Below the pieces are notes generated by a model. That model worked only from the letters and a program-made list of their open reading frames with translations, was not told where the DNA came from and ran no database searches. A program made the translations under genes and the position numbers. DNA of 64,000 nt from NCBI RefSeq assembly GCF_910592395.1, contig NC_088308.1, forward strand, positions 7,951,001 to 8,015,000, read 5' to 3'. How positions within the stretch are numbered: position 1 is the first letter of the stretch; every line of letters begins with the position of its first letter. This DNA is from Lineus longissimus. Its lineage: Eukaryota; Nemertea; Pilidiophora; Heteronemertea; Lineidae. Positions 34,430 through 48,400 of the stretch are shown here, piece after piece.

Positions 34430-34640
34430 TACCCCCTGCTGGTTTAGATCTATCGACCTCCATGAACGATGTTTCGGGGAGTCAATGCTATCAAGATTTG
34501 GTATGATAAACATATAATTGATAAGACAATGGAACAATTGGAATTTAGGCCTAGGTGAGCGGGCTTTGTTTGAAGACAATGATAGACTATGCATTTGGCT
34601 AATTGTATAGGCCCGAATTATTTTGGCTGGTAGGTGGGGA
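34430..34640 (+). repeat. Dispersed ~200-bp repeat, copy 1
   Basis: It shares an ordered set of phrases with 40700-40930 and 50620-50810: CCATGAA, then ATCAAGATTTG, CAATGGAA, GAATTTAGGCCT, GCGGGC and finally GGCCCGAATTATTTT. This is the most diverged copy. There is no A or B box that I can recognise, so its class is unknown. Confidence 0.6.
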
Positions 34641-37209
34641 AAAACGTAATCTACAAGTATACAGCTCTGAAATGTACTACCTACCCCGAGGAAGGTTTCG
34701 GTCAAATGAAAAACTCGCACGGATTTTGAGATTCTGGAAAAACTGCCTTTTTTTTTACTTCGCTGAAGAGCCTCCAGGGTGCTTCTTAAGTGTTGGCCAA
34801 AAATCCATTTAAGTTTTTTCAAAACCTCAAAAACCTTTATTTCTAAAGGTGCAGGAGTCGTTTAATTTGCATCCAAAGAAACGCATGCCTATTTTCTCGT
34901 CACAAGCGATTACTGCCACACTAAATGATCCTACATGTACATAACACCACGAAAAGTATAAAAGAATAAACAAAATCTAATAAAACAAAAATCAAAATTG
35001 AAATAAGTGAAAATTAAATCAATTTCAGTTGACTCACCTACAATAACCGCATTAAAAGATCTTTGTTAATTATCCTACCATACATGTACGACACAACAGC
35101 AGAAGGGAACAGATGATGAAAATTCTGTTGTGTCCTCGATGGACCACCGGCTCGTTATGAACCATTTGCACAAAGAGTCACAAGCTTTGTAAGCAGCTGC
35201 GGAAAATGCGACACAAAGTCAAATTCCTAATATTCTAATCCATACCGGAATCAATACATTATGGCATTCGATACGTAACAAGGCCTATCAATCCCTTCTG
35301 TTTCATTAACTTCAAGTTGTTTGAAATTCCTGATTGACTATATTTGTCTGAAATACTTTCCTCTTGAAATTAACACAGATGCATCTGAACAACAAAGAAT
35401 TTCTAGCCGCCACTTCGCCGCAGATAAATTTGTAAATTGCCAACTTAAATTTCACTTAAAATTCCAAACATTTAACGTGATTTAGGTGGACCCGATCAAT
35501 CCATAGATGAACCCTCGTTAACTGCAATAACCGATTGTTTGAGAACTTTTGACGCATACGATACATGTATCTATGACGTTTTCGAAAGCAAGAATGTGAT
35601 GTTAAAAATTTATTGAGACTGATCGATGTTTTATCAACCTGTCACGTGGACTGTTTTCATCTAATTAAACTGAAGTATGTGAAGGGTGACCTCCCCAATG
35701 CGCAAGGTAAATATTCCTAAACCATTCGATAGTTTAAAAAAAAACGACCTAAAGGCCGAGTAATCATAGTCCTGGTACAATGTACATGGATTTTCACCGT
35801 CCGAGTATTAAATGTAAAAGTAGACTGGTTGTGCGAAATTTCCTTTACATGAAAGTAATCGTAAAGCGTTTTGGTTCTGTTGACCCTTTTGTATTTACAG
35901 TTTTTGAAAATTAGTCTTTAAGAGTTCTCATCGAGTGAAACCTTGACGATTGACATATAGTGCTCAAAATGCGAAATTGAATAAGACAAAGCGAGAGAAA
36001 ACGTTGCGGATCGTTGGCCAACGAAACTGAAGAACTCTACGGCTGTTTATCCTTGATATTCTTAAGAAACTGGTGTAGGGCAAATTACATCAGCAACTTA
36101 GTTTTTACATGAATGTTACAAGTATATGCTGACATCGGCGGGTAGTACGCAGGACTGGAGGAGAGTTTGTGGTACATTTATGACAGTGACGAATTCAGGT
36201 GCATAATCACGAAAGCCAAAGATGTTTTGTAGCACGGTTTCAAAAAGAGAGTGCCAAAGCCTGAAGTATGATATTTTCGGCCTATTTGGTGACGGGTGGG
36301 TACAAACTGTGATATAATTTGGAATCATTTTTCATTTTGGAAAACCAGAGATATCACGAATTATAAACTTGTAAAGTGACGGGTGCCGTTTATTAGATAC
36401 CAAATGGCTTTTAGTAAAGCGCAACTGGCAGTGATGCCGCCCAAGTCGAACAGGAGTGGTGGCCCGACTACATAAGTGGCATATCGTGGCGGCAAGGTGA
36501 ATAGATTCAAACCATAAGTGGCTGAGAATTTTTCTCCTCTAAGCCAGGATCGTTTCACCGCGATAATAATTGGATTTATGAAGAGGATGAGGCACACTTC
36601 CCATTCAAGTGACAATAGTCATTAGGACACCGTAACAATAGTCAAGTGGTTAGACCGGATGGTTGCGGGAAGCCGACAAATGCCGTGTTGAGCCGAGGAT
36701 CCTCACAAACACCAACTCAAAAGCAGCACCGAGTATCAATCAACCAAAAAACCATTCGATCCTCGTTTAATTGGCAATCGTTGCCAATCAATTAAAACTG
36801 AATTGGCCCTGTGGTGACTTGTACTGGTAGAGTGCCTGCGTGAGACCAGTCTCTGCGTGGCATTAGGGGAAGCGCTTGATGCCAGTTTAGGGAATGAACC
36901 ACCTGTTAGTCTAATAATAGTCAGATCATGGCGAGAATTAAGCTGTGAAGAAAAAATGTAATCCGTTTCGCGTTTGTCAAGGTATTTTGTGCAATTAAAA
37001 CATTGTTAAATATTTGAGTAAACTTCTCAAACTCTTCAGACCCTCCCTCCTTCTGAAATTAACAACATGCAGTATTGAAGAGTTTTGGATTAGTGGAAAG
37101 GATAGGTGGGAATTGTCATTATATAACCTCAAGGAGAGTCACATCTTTGTGTCTGTTACTGATCTAAACAGAGCTGATAGTCGATCCTGATTAAATGTTT
37201 TATAGATGG

Positions 37210-37365
37210 AGTTTAAGAAGCTCTTAACTTTTGTGAAAGCAACAGAAATTCAAACCATTCACCATCTCTCACTAACTTTGATTAAAAGTTTAAGAAGTTC
37301 ATAACTTTTGAGAAAGCATCAGAAATTTAAACCGTTCACCGTCTCCAATTAAAGTTGATTAAATT
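37210..37365. repeat. 77-bp tandem duplication
   Basis: AGTTTAAGAAG ... TAACTTTTG ... GAAAGCA ... CAGAAAT begins at 37210 and again at 37287, followed in both by AACC(A/G)TTCACC(A/G)TCTC. The two copies are diverged. Confidence 0.8.
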
Positions 37366-40300
37366 TTTGATTGTACACGATCCCTAGTGATCCCTAATCA
37401 TTGTTTAAATATTCTAATTTGCGTATACTTTTATATATCACCTATAGCTATTTCAGGTGCTGCGAACTTAACATGGTATCGAGCAAGTGATGGAGCGGTT
37501 ACGAAAAGTTAAGATAATCTGTGATCTATCTATACTTGGTATTACATACTACAGGGCCGGACACTTTCCCTTGAATTAAGAATCAAATAATTGAGAAAAT
37601 ACACGCCAAAAAGTCCGACATTTTTTTCTTGGACACCCTATATTATGGAGGTCATAAATATGGCGGTGTTGGGCAAATAAAGGGTTGTTGAACTACAGCA
37701 GCATGCTTATTTTGACACAAATTGAACTTTAAGTGGCTGGATATAATGGATATTGACGCACTCAAATGTTGATTTTATATTCTAACCGTAAACCTGGCTA
37801 GTGATGGAGGAACGGTCCAACTCTAGGCGTTAACGATATAAGGATACGGCGCTGTCATTAAAAAAGAACCATGGGGCCTCCTTCACATTGATGAAAGCTT
37901 CATATCATTTAAGTTTATTTCTAGATTATGAATGAGGAAAGACATGGATTTAGAAAAATATTGAATGAAGTTTATCGGCTTCCGTGAATCCATGCCTGTA
38001 TTCCTATTTTAATTTGATGGACAGCTTTGTCAAAAATTGCTCTTCACGTAACCAACAACAGAAAAAATTACACGAACAGCAGACGGGGATAGTCCTTTTC
38101 TACAACTACACGAGTCATCATTCATTCTGCGGACATTTGGAATTTTCAATGCGCGGTTGCAATTTTACTCTCACAGACTGACCGAAACACTATAAAATGC
38201 AGAAAAATCATCATATATTTATATTCAAAGTTTCAAGAATTTCGATCGCTTTTCCGAGAAATCAATGTGAAAGTTTCGTGTGTTTTTATTGGTCACCAGT
38301 TATACTAAAAATACCGATCATGAATGCGTAAGGACGTAAAAGTTTGAAACTAACTGATAGTATATTAGTAACGTTCGGGGAACAAAGAATTTCTTAAAGC
38401 GCTTTAATTTATATTAGTGATTATGGCTTCTATAGAATCATATACCATAATGCGGTACAGTACAATAGGGTCGGATACTTTCTCCAGAGGACATGTTTTA
38501 CTTTTACCCCGTTATTCAATCGCAGGTAGTCGGAACAGTCATCTTCCAAAAAGGGGTATATCTGCTAAAAGAAAAAAAAAACAATTTGAAAATTGCATTA
38601 CTTACCTCACGAGATTTAAACCGTCTTGTTCATTTAATGCCCAGGAGGAATACCAGAACTAACACACTATTCGAGGCATGGGGAGAAATGCCGAGCAGCC
38701 ATTAATGACGTCACTCCTGGAGGGGCCAATTCAACCAATCAGGTTTTGAAGGGGCGATCAGTTCGCACTGAATTGACGTGTCGGATGATATTGTTGTTCG
38801 AATCATATCATCAACAGTTATGCTAGGCCATGTCCCCTGTTTATCTTTTAAAGGCCTGCGCCGATCTAGTTCCTCGTATGTTCTTGTTGCTCAAGAAATT
38901 AGATATAAATGTTGCATAATGTTACATAATAAATGCCCACACAAGTTCGTTGAAACTTGGCATTTATATAGTATTTTTTTATCAATCCACACAACGGCAT
39001 TGTTGAAATTCATATTCAGTATGCATTCATCCAATCTCTTCGGTTTTAATTATTTGAACGATCAAACTAGGCCTTTTGAACTCCAGTAGTGGACTTGTCC
39101 AATTCGGGATCACAGCAGATCACGGAAGTCGTGAGAAGTACACTAATTTCGTTGTCATTGATGCAAATGTCATCAGAATCGAACGATGAGGGAGAGTAAT
39201 ATCACATGGAACTTGGATCATACAGCACTGATACCATTTTCCAACTTGTTTCGTTGCAGCTTCCAATAATTATGCCGGTCGTATTCGGTAGAAGACTTGA
39301 AGTAACCCGAAAGGCAGTGGGTTCCATATGCGTGGTGGGTCGCATCAAAATTTCCTCGGTTGCAGGAATTTAGTGTCTCAGTTGGACAAGCTGTATTTCT
39401 GTAAATGTTTTTCATTTTCTACCCTTCAGCGGAGGGTAAACATGTGTGTGGATTGTACTGGTGTTTGACAAGTCCCCAAGTCTGAACTTCACCGGCATGA
39501 ATAATACACATAACCGGACAGGCATTGGGTTGTGTCTAATCAGATGAACTGATACTGGTTGGATTTGGGTGGCTGTATCAAACGCTTTAAAACGCGTGTA
39601 TATCAGAAAGATATTAGCATCAACCATGTCAACAGAGGAGTATAATTGTTACAGTCCGATGATACACACATTTGACTTCGCCACAAACTATTCGTTAAAA
39701 TATTGAAGCAAGCCGACCTAATCTCATGTTCGTGGAAATCTTTTACATACAGCTGTTTTACGGTATCCAAGATGTTCATTTGTTGCTCGCCTCATATGCT
39801 TTGTGATAGTATAAACTGTGGAGTCATCAGCTTTGATAATGCGAAATGTACAGTGTCGCGGACACCGGCGTAAAATAACGGAATGGCGATCCTTGGTCTG
39901 CTATGTTTAACTCGTCCACAGGCCTTTGGCAAACCTTGATACCTACATGTCCATGTTGTCTATATCATAAAAACGACAAACGTGGATAACACAAGCTTAG
40001 GAAATACTTGATAATACTTCGGGCAATAACATCTTCCTAGCAGGTCTAAAATCTATATACCTTCATGCGACAGGCAGGTCTTCCGGAGCAAGCTGGTGAA
40101 GGGACCTTGCAATCTCGGAGTCTTGTGTGGCAAGACGGAGAAATGAGAACAGTCCAATCGTAAACAAGCCGTAGTAAAGTACGCTATCTTTGTCCCCGCG
40201 AGCCCCGCATCAATTACGTCTCAAGGGGATAAAAAGGGAACAATCGTATTAGGCGGGTGCATCATCTCCAGAACGATGTGTGAAATCCCTGATTGTGGAA

Positions 40301-40699
40301 GAGACTGCTCATACGTATCTCATCTTCTCATCAAAGAGTTCCGAGACGGCGGTTAATGCGATTAAACGCTTGTAAACTTCAGCTTTGTCGCTAAGCTCTT
40401 TAGTAAGGTGGATATTGGCAAAGTCTATTATAGAGGAAAGTAGCGGGACTGTCGATATAAAATAGCGACTCAGCCTTACTTAGAACAATCAATCTGGAGG
40501 ATAAGGAAGGCGGTGACATTCAGGCGGGTACCTGAGGATGCAAGCGCCGCGCGGCAGTGGCTGGATGGTGTCGCGATTTGTCGTACTATTCGAGTTGCAA
40601 CAGGACTTGTTGCCGAGTTACTCACGCTTCCTTTTAGCAGATTCCTCAAAATAAAGCTAAAAAGCCTGAACGATTTTAGCCTCTCCCGCCAGAAAATAA

Positions 40700-40930
40700 A
40701 CCGAAAGCTTTGCGTTTATTGGCACTTGCCGGTTTTGGCCTTCGACCATCATGAAAACGGTTACGTGGGGATCGATGTTATCAAGATTTGCCCTGATAAC
40801 CCTTTGTTAAGACAGTAGAATCAATGGGAATTTAAGCCTACAATGTAGGTGCGAGCGGGCCTTGTGTAAGGACAATAGGCCGTGCATTGTAGGCCTGAAT
40901 TCTTTTAATTGCGAGGTATATTATAAGGGA
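40700..40930 (+). repeat. Dispersed ~200-bp repeat, copy 2
   Basis: Same family and orientation as 34430-34640 and 50620-50810. It contains CGTTTATTGGCACTTGC, ATCAAGATTTGCCCTGAT, CAATGGGAATTTAAGCCT and CTGAATTCTTTTAATTG, all shared with the 50.6-kb copy. Confidence 0.7.
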
Positions 40931-41999
40931 CAATAAAACGTAATGTGAGATAAATTTCAGAAAACAAAACAGTCTCCTTCCTCTCTATCACGAAATTATC
41001 ATGGTCTGTTCCAACTTCATTGTATTTTGAGATGATCCTTAATGACGTATAGGCTACTCTTTAGGGATAGTTCTGTTCAATGCGTTGCCTCTACAATGTA
41101 CATGTACTGACGTATATATCTGTACTGAACAAAATATTGTTCAATTTGAATGTATTTCCAGTTTACCGAAAAAATAGACGTTTGATATCTGATTTTTGAA
41201 ACACCCATATATAAATCTTTCTTCCATAGAAAAAAGATTTGATGGAGTGCTTGTTTCTGATGATTCAAACCATGAGCTCTCATCTGAAAGACAAAACAAT
41301 CGATGGAGAGATATTTCAGGGAAAAAAATTTTCATGTAAGAAAAAAACATGTGACGTCCGTTCCGAGCCACCGTAATTATCTATAATATCAGACACAATT
41401 TAAAAAGGTAGATTTTTCAGAGTTATTCCCTGAAGTGAAAAATTAAAGTCGCAGCAACAAAAATCGCTCTTTCGCGCGGTGCTAAAGCGACCGCTCAGCA
41501 GGTCAGGATAATGACCATCGTTAAAGACGTCTTGAGAAGAGGGAGGAACATTTAGCGCCAAGTGTGTTGAAGAGCTTCAATGTCGCACTTGAGTTGCATC
41601 CAGGAGGCGGTAAATCGGGTCTATATGCCGTCTGAAGGTTGTCTACAAACAAGATGAACAACCTCTTCACCGGTTCTGCCGCGGAAGAAGTGTTTGCTTA
41701 GCGACGGAAAGAGTTGTTAACTTGAGGTGTTATGAATAAATGTAGATGTGTTCAATTTTTAAAATTGCATTCAAAATGTAGATAAGCTTGCTTGTTTTTT
41801 TCCTTCCTCAACAATTTTAAAACCCATGTTACTTTTGCATAATAAATGTGTATCCTGGAACCTTCTTTTGGTTGTAGCGGTGGTGGTGGTGGTGGTGGAG
41901 GGCGGAGAGCATAGGTTTAGCTTGACTTGCCAGACTTCTCCTGCTGCAGTTTTTATAGGTAAAGGCCAATAGCCCGATCATGTCCCATACAGTATTCCT

Positions 42000-42322
42000 A
42001 CTCTGAGTCTTTCCCCTCACTGTTTCGGAACGGTGAAAGACGGATTGACGCATTTTTCTATCTTCCCCCACTGAAAAGTCATGGTCTCTTGATTCTTATC
42101 ATGGGGACACTGCAATATGGGGTGCAGTCTAAAACGTTACACCGGTGTAACACCTGTGGTTGTTCTCAATAATTCAGTGTTTCCATACAATGGACAGCTA
42201 GCCAGACCATTGCTTTTCAAGGAAGGGAACACCCAGAAAAACGTGTCAACTTATCTATCAGCGTTCCCAAACAAGGGGAAACGCTTAGAAAGGGAACACT
42301 CAAAAACGTTACACCGGGACTA
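42000..42322. repeat. Palindromic dispersed element
   Basis: The left arm (about 42003-42145: CTTTCCCCTCACTGTTTCGG, GAAAAGTCATGGTCTC, GTTACACCGG) is followed by a right arm in reverse orientation (about 42146-42322, ending GAGGAACACTC-like words and GTTACACCGG). The centre is ACGTTACACCGGTGTAACACC-like. One arm matches the kinase-intron repeat at 19470-19660. It resembles a foldback or MITE element with a CCGGTGTAAC end. Confidence 0.7.
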
Positions 42323-43239
42323 GGCGTGTCAATGGACTTGAGAATTTGACGCTAACTGCCGCAGCTGAGGTTGGCTTGGCTCAGATCCGTGAACGTCTTT
42401 ATAATGAGCCGGTGTGAAAGTCAAACATTTGCTCAGCATATCGCCAATAATACGAGGCGGGCAGGGTAACCTCTAGTGAGATATTGACACTGTCATCAAA
42501 CTACTATTAGACGGAATGGTTTAAGTCGTATTGGATTGCTATTGGAGAGGATATTAAGGGATTTATGTCACGAATGCGTGATAAACTCTTAGATGAACGT
42601 GTAAATCGCAAGTGGTCACACAATGAGTGACAAAGTGGCCAAAATTTGAAGTGGATTCTAATTTTTATGAAGATTGTTTGTTCTGGTTGTCCATACGTGC
42701 CTCGCATGAAAACAACATTTTGGTGCATGTTAGGCAGTTTTTGTGTCCTTGGAACCTTTGCGAAATGTCATAGACCTGACGAAGAATTTGGAACAGACTT
42801 TTACATGTACATGAAAGTACGCGATTGTAGAATATATACTCCATCCCTAGATATAATAAAAGTGGTACACAATAATGAAAGTTGTACGTAACCGTCGCGG
42901 ATAGAGCATACTCTATGAAATCGCCTCCCGAAAGAAAAATTGTCCACCCTTGATAAAGAAATTGGGGGACCGGTATCTATAAACGGCGGTAGCGAGCTCC
43001 TCAACCGGCTAACATATAGTAGACATTAGACATCAGACAGACAGTAGACATATAGGAACAGTGTACGATACCACTAATTGAACTTACATTTTGATATTTA
43101 CCCTTTTTGATTTCACTCACCTCTTGATTTTTATTGACTTTTCTTTTTCACTGTGGAAGTTCTACGGCAGCGTGAATCTTGTTTCTTTGATTAAAGGCTG
43201 AGCCGATTCGCGCCTTATTTGTCACGGGGAATGCCAATG

Positions 43240-43770
43240 CGATGGTTCTGTAATTGTGGTCCACCTCCAGTATATGGCGCAGAGAATGATTATTACTGTT
43301 ATTGCCCACCTCCAGTATATGGCGCAGTGAATGATTATTACTGTATGGTTCACCTCCAGTATATGGCGCAGAGAATGATTATCACTGTATTGTCCACCTC
43401 CAGTATATGGCGCAGAGAATGATTATTACTGTATGGTCCACCTCCAGTATATGGCGCAGAGAATGATTATTACTGTATGGTCCACCTCCAGTATATGGCG
43501 CAGAGAATGATTATTACTGTATGGTCCACCTCCAGTATATGGCGCAGAGAATGATTATTACTGTATTGTCCACCTCCAGTATATGGCGCAGAGAATTATT
43601 ATTACTGTTAGTGTCCACCTCCAGTATATGAGGCAGAGAATGATTATCACTGTATGGTCCACCTCCAGTATATGGCGCAGAGAACGATTATTACTGTATG
43701 GTCCACCTCCAGTATATGGCGCAGAGAATGATTATTACGGTATTGTCCCCCTTCAAAATGAGGCACTGAG
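43240..43770. repeat. 44-bp minisatellite, about 12 copies
   Basis: CCACCTCCAGTATATGGCGC recurs about every 44 bp, each followed by AGAGAATGATTATTACTGTA. Copies near the ends are slightly diverged. The apparent open frames over it are not genes, since the period is not a multiple of three and they end quickly. Confidence 0.96.
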
Positions 43771-44929
43771 AATGATTGTCCCGTTATGGATGTAGGCAGC
43801 AACCGAATTTCGACTCCACATTAACACGACTACAAAACTTTCCCAGATAGGTCGATATGTTTCAATACTACACGTGGTCTCCTTTATCTCCGTGTATAAA
43901 CTTTCTACACATTCTCAAATGTCAGCATGTTTCGATAGAATAGTCCGATGTCGCCATGATATTCTCGAGTATTCACGTCGAACGAATCGAAGTCAGTTCG
44001 GGTTTCCAAGTTTGATTGGTAATATTATTTCAATGCATCCTGCAGAGTGAACCACTCTGTCCAAAATTATACCTTAACTCCGACTGGGAAGGTAATGTTC
44101 AGGCGTGTACCCGATACTCAGCCCTTCAAACTTCTCAATGTCCATCACAAAAGCTAGCGCGCCAATGAGAAATTGTCCTCTATCTCTTACAACACGTCAT
44201 CAAACTTGTCAACATTTTGGCTGACAAATTTAAAACCGTAAATAGGCTTACACTGCCTTCAAAGCGGATCAGAGTTGATTCAATGATAAATTCTTTTCAA
44301 TCATGAAGAGAACAAGAGATTGTCTTGCTTAATCCTATCTATCAAGGCTTTGTTAGTAATCATCTTAGTGAATCCAATAAATAACTATTGGATTAAAAGC
44401 GGATGAAAATTAATACGAAAAGCCTCTTTCCTATATTCTGCTGTCCAGGTATAACGTGCACTTGGGGCTATAGTCTCTTCCCGTATTTGAGACATCTGGT
44501 TGTGACAGTATTGACAGGGACACGGTTTAAACCAGCTTAGAACTGCTTACCTTGGCAAGTGGAAATATTGATCCCTCAAACATACCCTGTGGAGTCAGGT
44601 GCAATTACCTCTCCGAGCATCTCTCAACTCACCAAGCAATGGCCAGCCACCTCTCCGAGCAAATTTAGTCTCGGACTGAAAACAAAGTCCTCGTTTGATA
44701 GTTCATCCAACTTGTTGGTTCCTAACTTGCGCGCAACTGCTCACGCTGGAACCACGGATTCAACGTCGGTTCGAAACCGAAACGAAGCTGGTGGGTCTAC
44801 TCAGGCAGAGGCTCGGTAAGTTCGGAGAGGTTGGCATCGCACGCGACGCATGAGCACGGGAAGGAAAAATGTTCGCTTCATATCGCTCGTTGTTAATTGT
44901 TTGTGCTTGTCTGATTTCAACGAAAGTGA
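43771..44929. other. Intergenic sequence
   Basis: No exon is recognised. The open frame at 44559-44819 is Ser/Thr-rich without a domain. It abuts the LINE remnant that starts near 44930 and may be part of the same old insertion, but I see no homology to support that. Confidence 0.4.
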
Positions 44930-45427
44930 GTGTTCGAGAAACTTTGGACGTCGAAGATTTATAGAGAAGATAACATATTCAACTGCTGTGTTTCCACCGC
45001 ACTGCTGTACGGTGCCGAGACGTGGTCAACCACTGATTTGCAGATGAAAGGAAGCTGGGTGCCTTTGACGGCCAGAGCCTCCGGATCCTTGGGTTGCGAT
45101 CGGTTACGATCGGGTATGGGACGGGACACAAGGATAAGGGAGATGACACAACATGTCTGTCTCATGGAACTAACGCTACTACCCCTTGCACTCCAAGTGC
45201 AGAAGCCAGTGTTTGTTGGCGGAAGGAGGGGAAGAGGAAGACTCTGCATGGGATGAGATCAGAGGAAGCCGTTGAGATAGAAGCCATGAGGGCACCGGTG
45301 GGTATTGACGGACATATCCTTGCTCTACGAACTGACAGAAGTCGCTGGAGAAACGTCCGTAGTTGCACTGGTGGCGACTATGTCGCCATAGTTACCAGAT
45401 GATGATGATGTTATGATGACGATGACG
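44930..45427 (+). mobile_element. Degenerate LINE retrotransposon 3' end
   Basis: One frame encodes LLYGAETWSTTDLQM at about 45001-45045, the signature found after the reverse transcriptase domain of many non-LTR retrotransposons. Frame shifts follow, and a second frame ends in ALRTDRSRWRNV (about 45329-45362), the typical C-terminal motif. The remnant ends in GATGATGATG-type short repeats (45400-45427), as LINE tails often do. It is broken and cannot be active. Confidence 0.8.
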
Positions 45428-48400
45428 CAGTGTTCTCTGTCTGAAATAAGGAAAAACATCGGTGCGCTGTTTTCTTGTGAATTTGACTAGAATATAGTGG
45501 GTCCAACGGCCAATCCTCCTCAAATGCCCGTCAGTGGTCAGCTTAATTTGAACTTGAAACATGCCAAGTACAATTTAAGCTCAAGTGGCCTACCGGCTGC
45601 AACCCACCTCAAACGCCCATTGCTTTACATGTACATGTTGTCAGCGGTAAAATACGTCGTTTGCCATTGGTTCCACGCGTTCATTGAATTCCACTGAAAT
45701 CTGAGGAGTCTCAGACCTTAGGCCAATGTGAACACCTAAAAATGTCCGATGGTATGACACGCCCAACGGCTTACGGACCCACCCTACTTCATGACTGTTC
45801 TGAAAACCATACATTGTCCGATTTGTCCATGCAGAGTCTAATACGTTACCAGAAAGGGATTAATTCCGACTTAGTCTGATAATTAATCAAACCAACTTTC
45901 TGATATGCTCACTTCTTGATAAGACGATTAGGTTTATAAGGTTGGGTATTAGCGGATGATGGGGGCTCAGCTGAATAAATCACCAAGAAAAAGATCAGCA
46001 GGAACAGGACACAGATATTAGTCGAGTATGCAGCGCGGTGGTGTACAGCTGGTTATTTGTCCGACTCTGAATCCAAAGGCCACAGGTTCGACCCTCGGCC
46101 TGTTCACGGTTTCATTTTGACTCTCATGCAGGTCAAAATCCACTAGTATCGCGAAAGGTGAACCTCGTGGGTCTTTGACAAATCTCATATTCATCCTGAC
46201 TTTGTAATAATATATCAAATCATATTGAGGCCTGCATTTACGACCTCACTGTAAGGAGCGACACGTTATGGTATAAAGTCATCTAATACCTCAAACCAAG
46301 TATGGATTAATCACTAATCTATACTTGCTTAAAAGCGTATAACGTTTCCCTGTTCTCAAGGGTTCTAAAACGATACCAAAAGCTATTACTCTAAACTCAC
46401 CGTCCTAAGACCGGTTCATTACTTTGAGGCGTGACCGGCCCCAGTATCATATGCATTGAACAGGCCACAGTCCCTTTTTACTGATTGGCTCACACTTGTT
46501 GGTATTCATGTACAGTAAGTTGATGGACAGGGGTTTTCATTGGGAATGAACAGATCACCTGTGACAGCGTGACTTACCCACTATATAATAATAATTCTAT
46601 CAGTTGTTATGGTGTGGTTAATCAGTTTCCCTGTCTATCAGCCTAGGTCTATTCACAAAGAATATTCAGTAAAAGAAATCGCATTGATTATAAAGTAAAA
46701 TCCTTAAGTGCCTCCCATCTTGAGTTCTAACTACGAAATTGATGCGAAATTGATGGATTTCACAACGGATGTCGCCCATGCAGCCATTGTCCATCCCGAT
46801 TGAAAAATGTTGATGGCATCCAGCGAAAATGCGCACGCTATCTAAGGGGGCTTGGCCTACATATCCCGAAACGGTGTTAGATCGGCGAGTCTAGAGTGTA
46901 TACAAGGCCGTATAATCCAAAGCAATTTGAGGAGCCTATCGATCCTTTAAAGGCCAGATTATTCGGTTCATAAATTTGATATTCGAAATTGAATATGAGA
47001 TTCATGTTTATACGCGCTGTGTACCAATTTTAGCAATGCTGTTGTATATATTGATGTGCGTCATGTAAACAACACTAATAGACAAACCACGCCTTTAAAA
47101 GCTAAACCCAGCGCATTTCTACGAACAACATGTGGTTCATTCCGTCCGCCAAGTGTCCCAGCTTCACACAATTCAAATGGTACTTCAACGAGACCCTTTG
47201 TGTTTCGGCTGAAGGTGTAACTCTCTCTATTCCTGAATTCACTAAAACAGCTGTGTTGCACAAAATACTCGACAATCACAACTTTATGTCGATCGATTCA
47301 AAATCAGTTCTTAATTTAAGCAAAGTTTGGTTAAGTTATTAAATGGTGAAATGAAATGGTCCATGGACCATGTGCTCATCTCTCTAATTTGATGTATTAA
47401 TCCATGTAACACGCCCCTGTTTCAACGAATTCGCGTGCGCAATAACTGCACTACAGCAAGGTTTCTTTTAGTTTTTTACCTGAGCCACAGGAAAAGTCCA
47501 TGCAGAGGGATGACTTTGGCCTTTGAAGGACCATTGGTATTATTAAGGGCAATATTATACCCAGCTGTCGTCTGCCCAGTCACCTCCTGCTCTACGTAAG
47601 TAGTTTCCATCAACAAATTGCACAAAAAAAGGAAGAATTCAAAATACGACTGAATTATCACGCTTTTCCGATGTTGACCCCGATTTGACCCGAGTAAGCT
47701 CTCCATGCGTCGATCCTTTCCATGTGGAACGATGCACTAGTAAGGCGCTTCCTGGAGCCATGGATCTACCCTGTGACGACTTTTCGATTACCGACGTCAC
47801 GCTGATGGCGCTTGATTTATACCCCGCTAAAAATAGTTTACTGATAAACCGGAGGAAGAACAAACATGGTGCAGTAAAAAGCCGTCTATTCCTTTAAAAA
47901 AAGCAAGGAAACTCCATTACTAATGAAAAATATCATATTTATTTTATCAATTAAACCTTCTAATACAAATTGGTTATAAAATCAAGTTCATATCAAGCAA
48001 GACCTTGACGCGTAAAGGGTTAAAATGTACATGATGCTGATGTCATGGAAATGAACATATCAATTCATGAATTTTTAACCCTTGGTGGTTCAAAGACCAT
48101 GAAATAGCAACAGCAATTTAATACACGTGACTGCTGATGATTGATTTACATTAATTGAGGTATTTGATTAGATTATACAAGTAAAACATGAAATAAGACA
48201 TTCAAGATATACAATTCATTCCTTTATTTTATCATCAAATAATTAAACATTAAGAAATTATCTGGCAACATTTATGATGTATCTGATTGTTTCTAAATTT
48301 GATCAAAATTTGTACCACAATTCTGGTATTTAATCTAGTTTCACGGATCTAAGATCTAGTCGGAATATTCAATTCTGGGTAGGTATTATGCACACGGTCC

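Larger units (their letters stand above)
33168..43200. other. Dmbx upstream region, no protein gene recognised
   Basis: About 10 kb lie upstream of Dmbx with no exon of a known family. It should contain the Dmbx 5' UTR exon, promoter and probably enhancers. Open frames here (for example 33190-33657 and 34307-34822) lack domains and splice context. It holds dispersed repeats at 34430-34640 and 40700-40930, a tandem duplication at 37210-37365, an inverted-repeat element at 42000-42322 and a (GGT)n tract at about 41875-41900. Confidence 0.5.

Noticed and set aside
36600-36720. A-box-like AGTCAAGTGGTTAGACC as a tRNA or SINE
   Set aside because: No B box at a suitable distance.
44559-44819. Ser/Thr-rich 86-codon frame before the LINE remnant
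   Set aside because: No recognisable domain and no link in frame to the reverse-transcriptase-type sequence.
46026-46100. Functional tRNA-Gln gene
   Set aside because: Boxes are present but the acceptor stem does not pair and non-tRNA sequence follows; a SINE head or pseudogene fits better.
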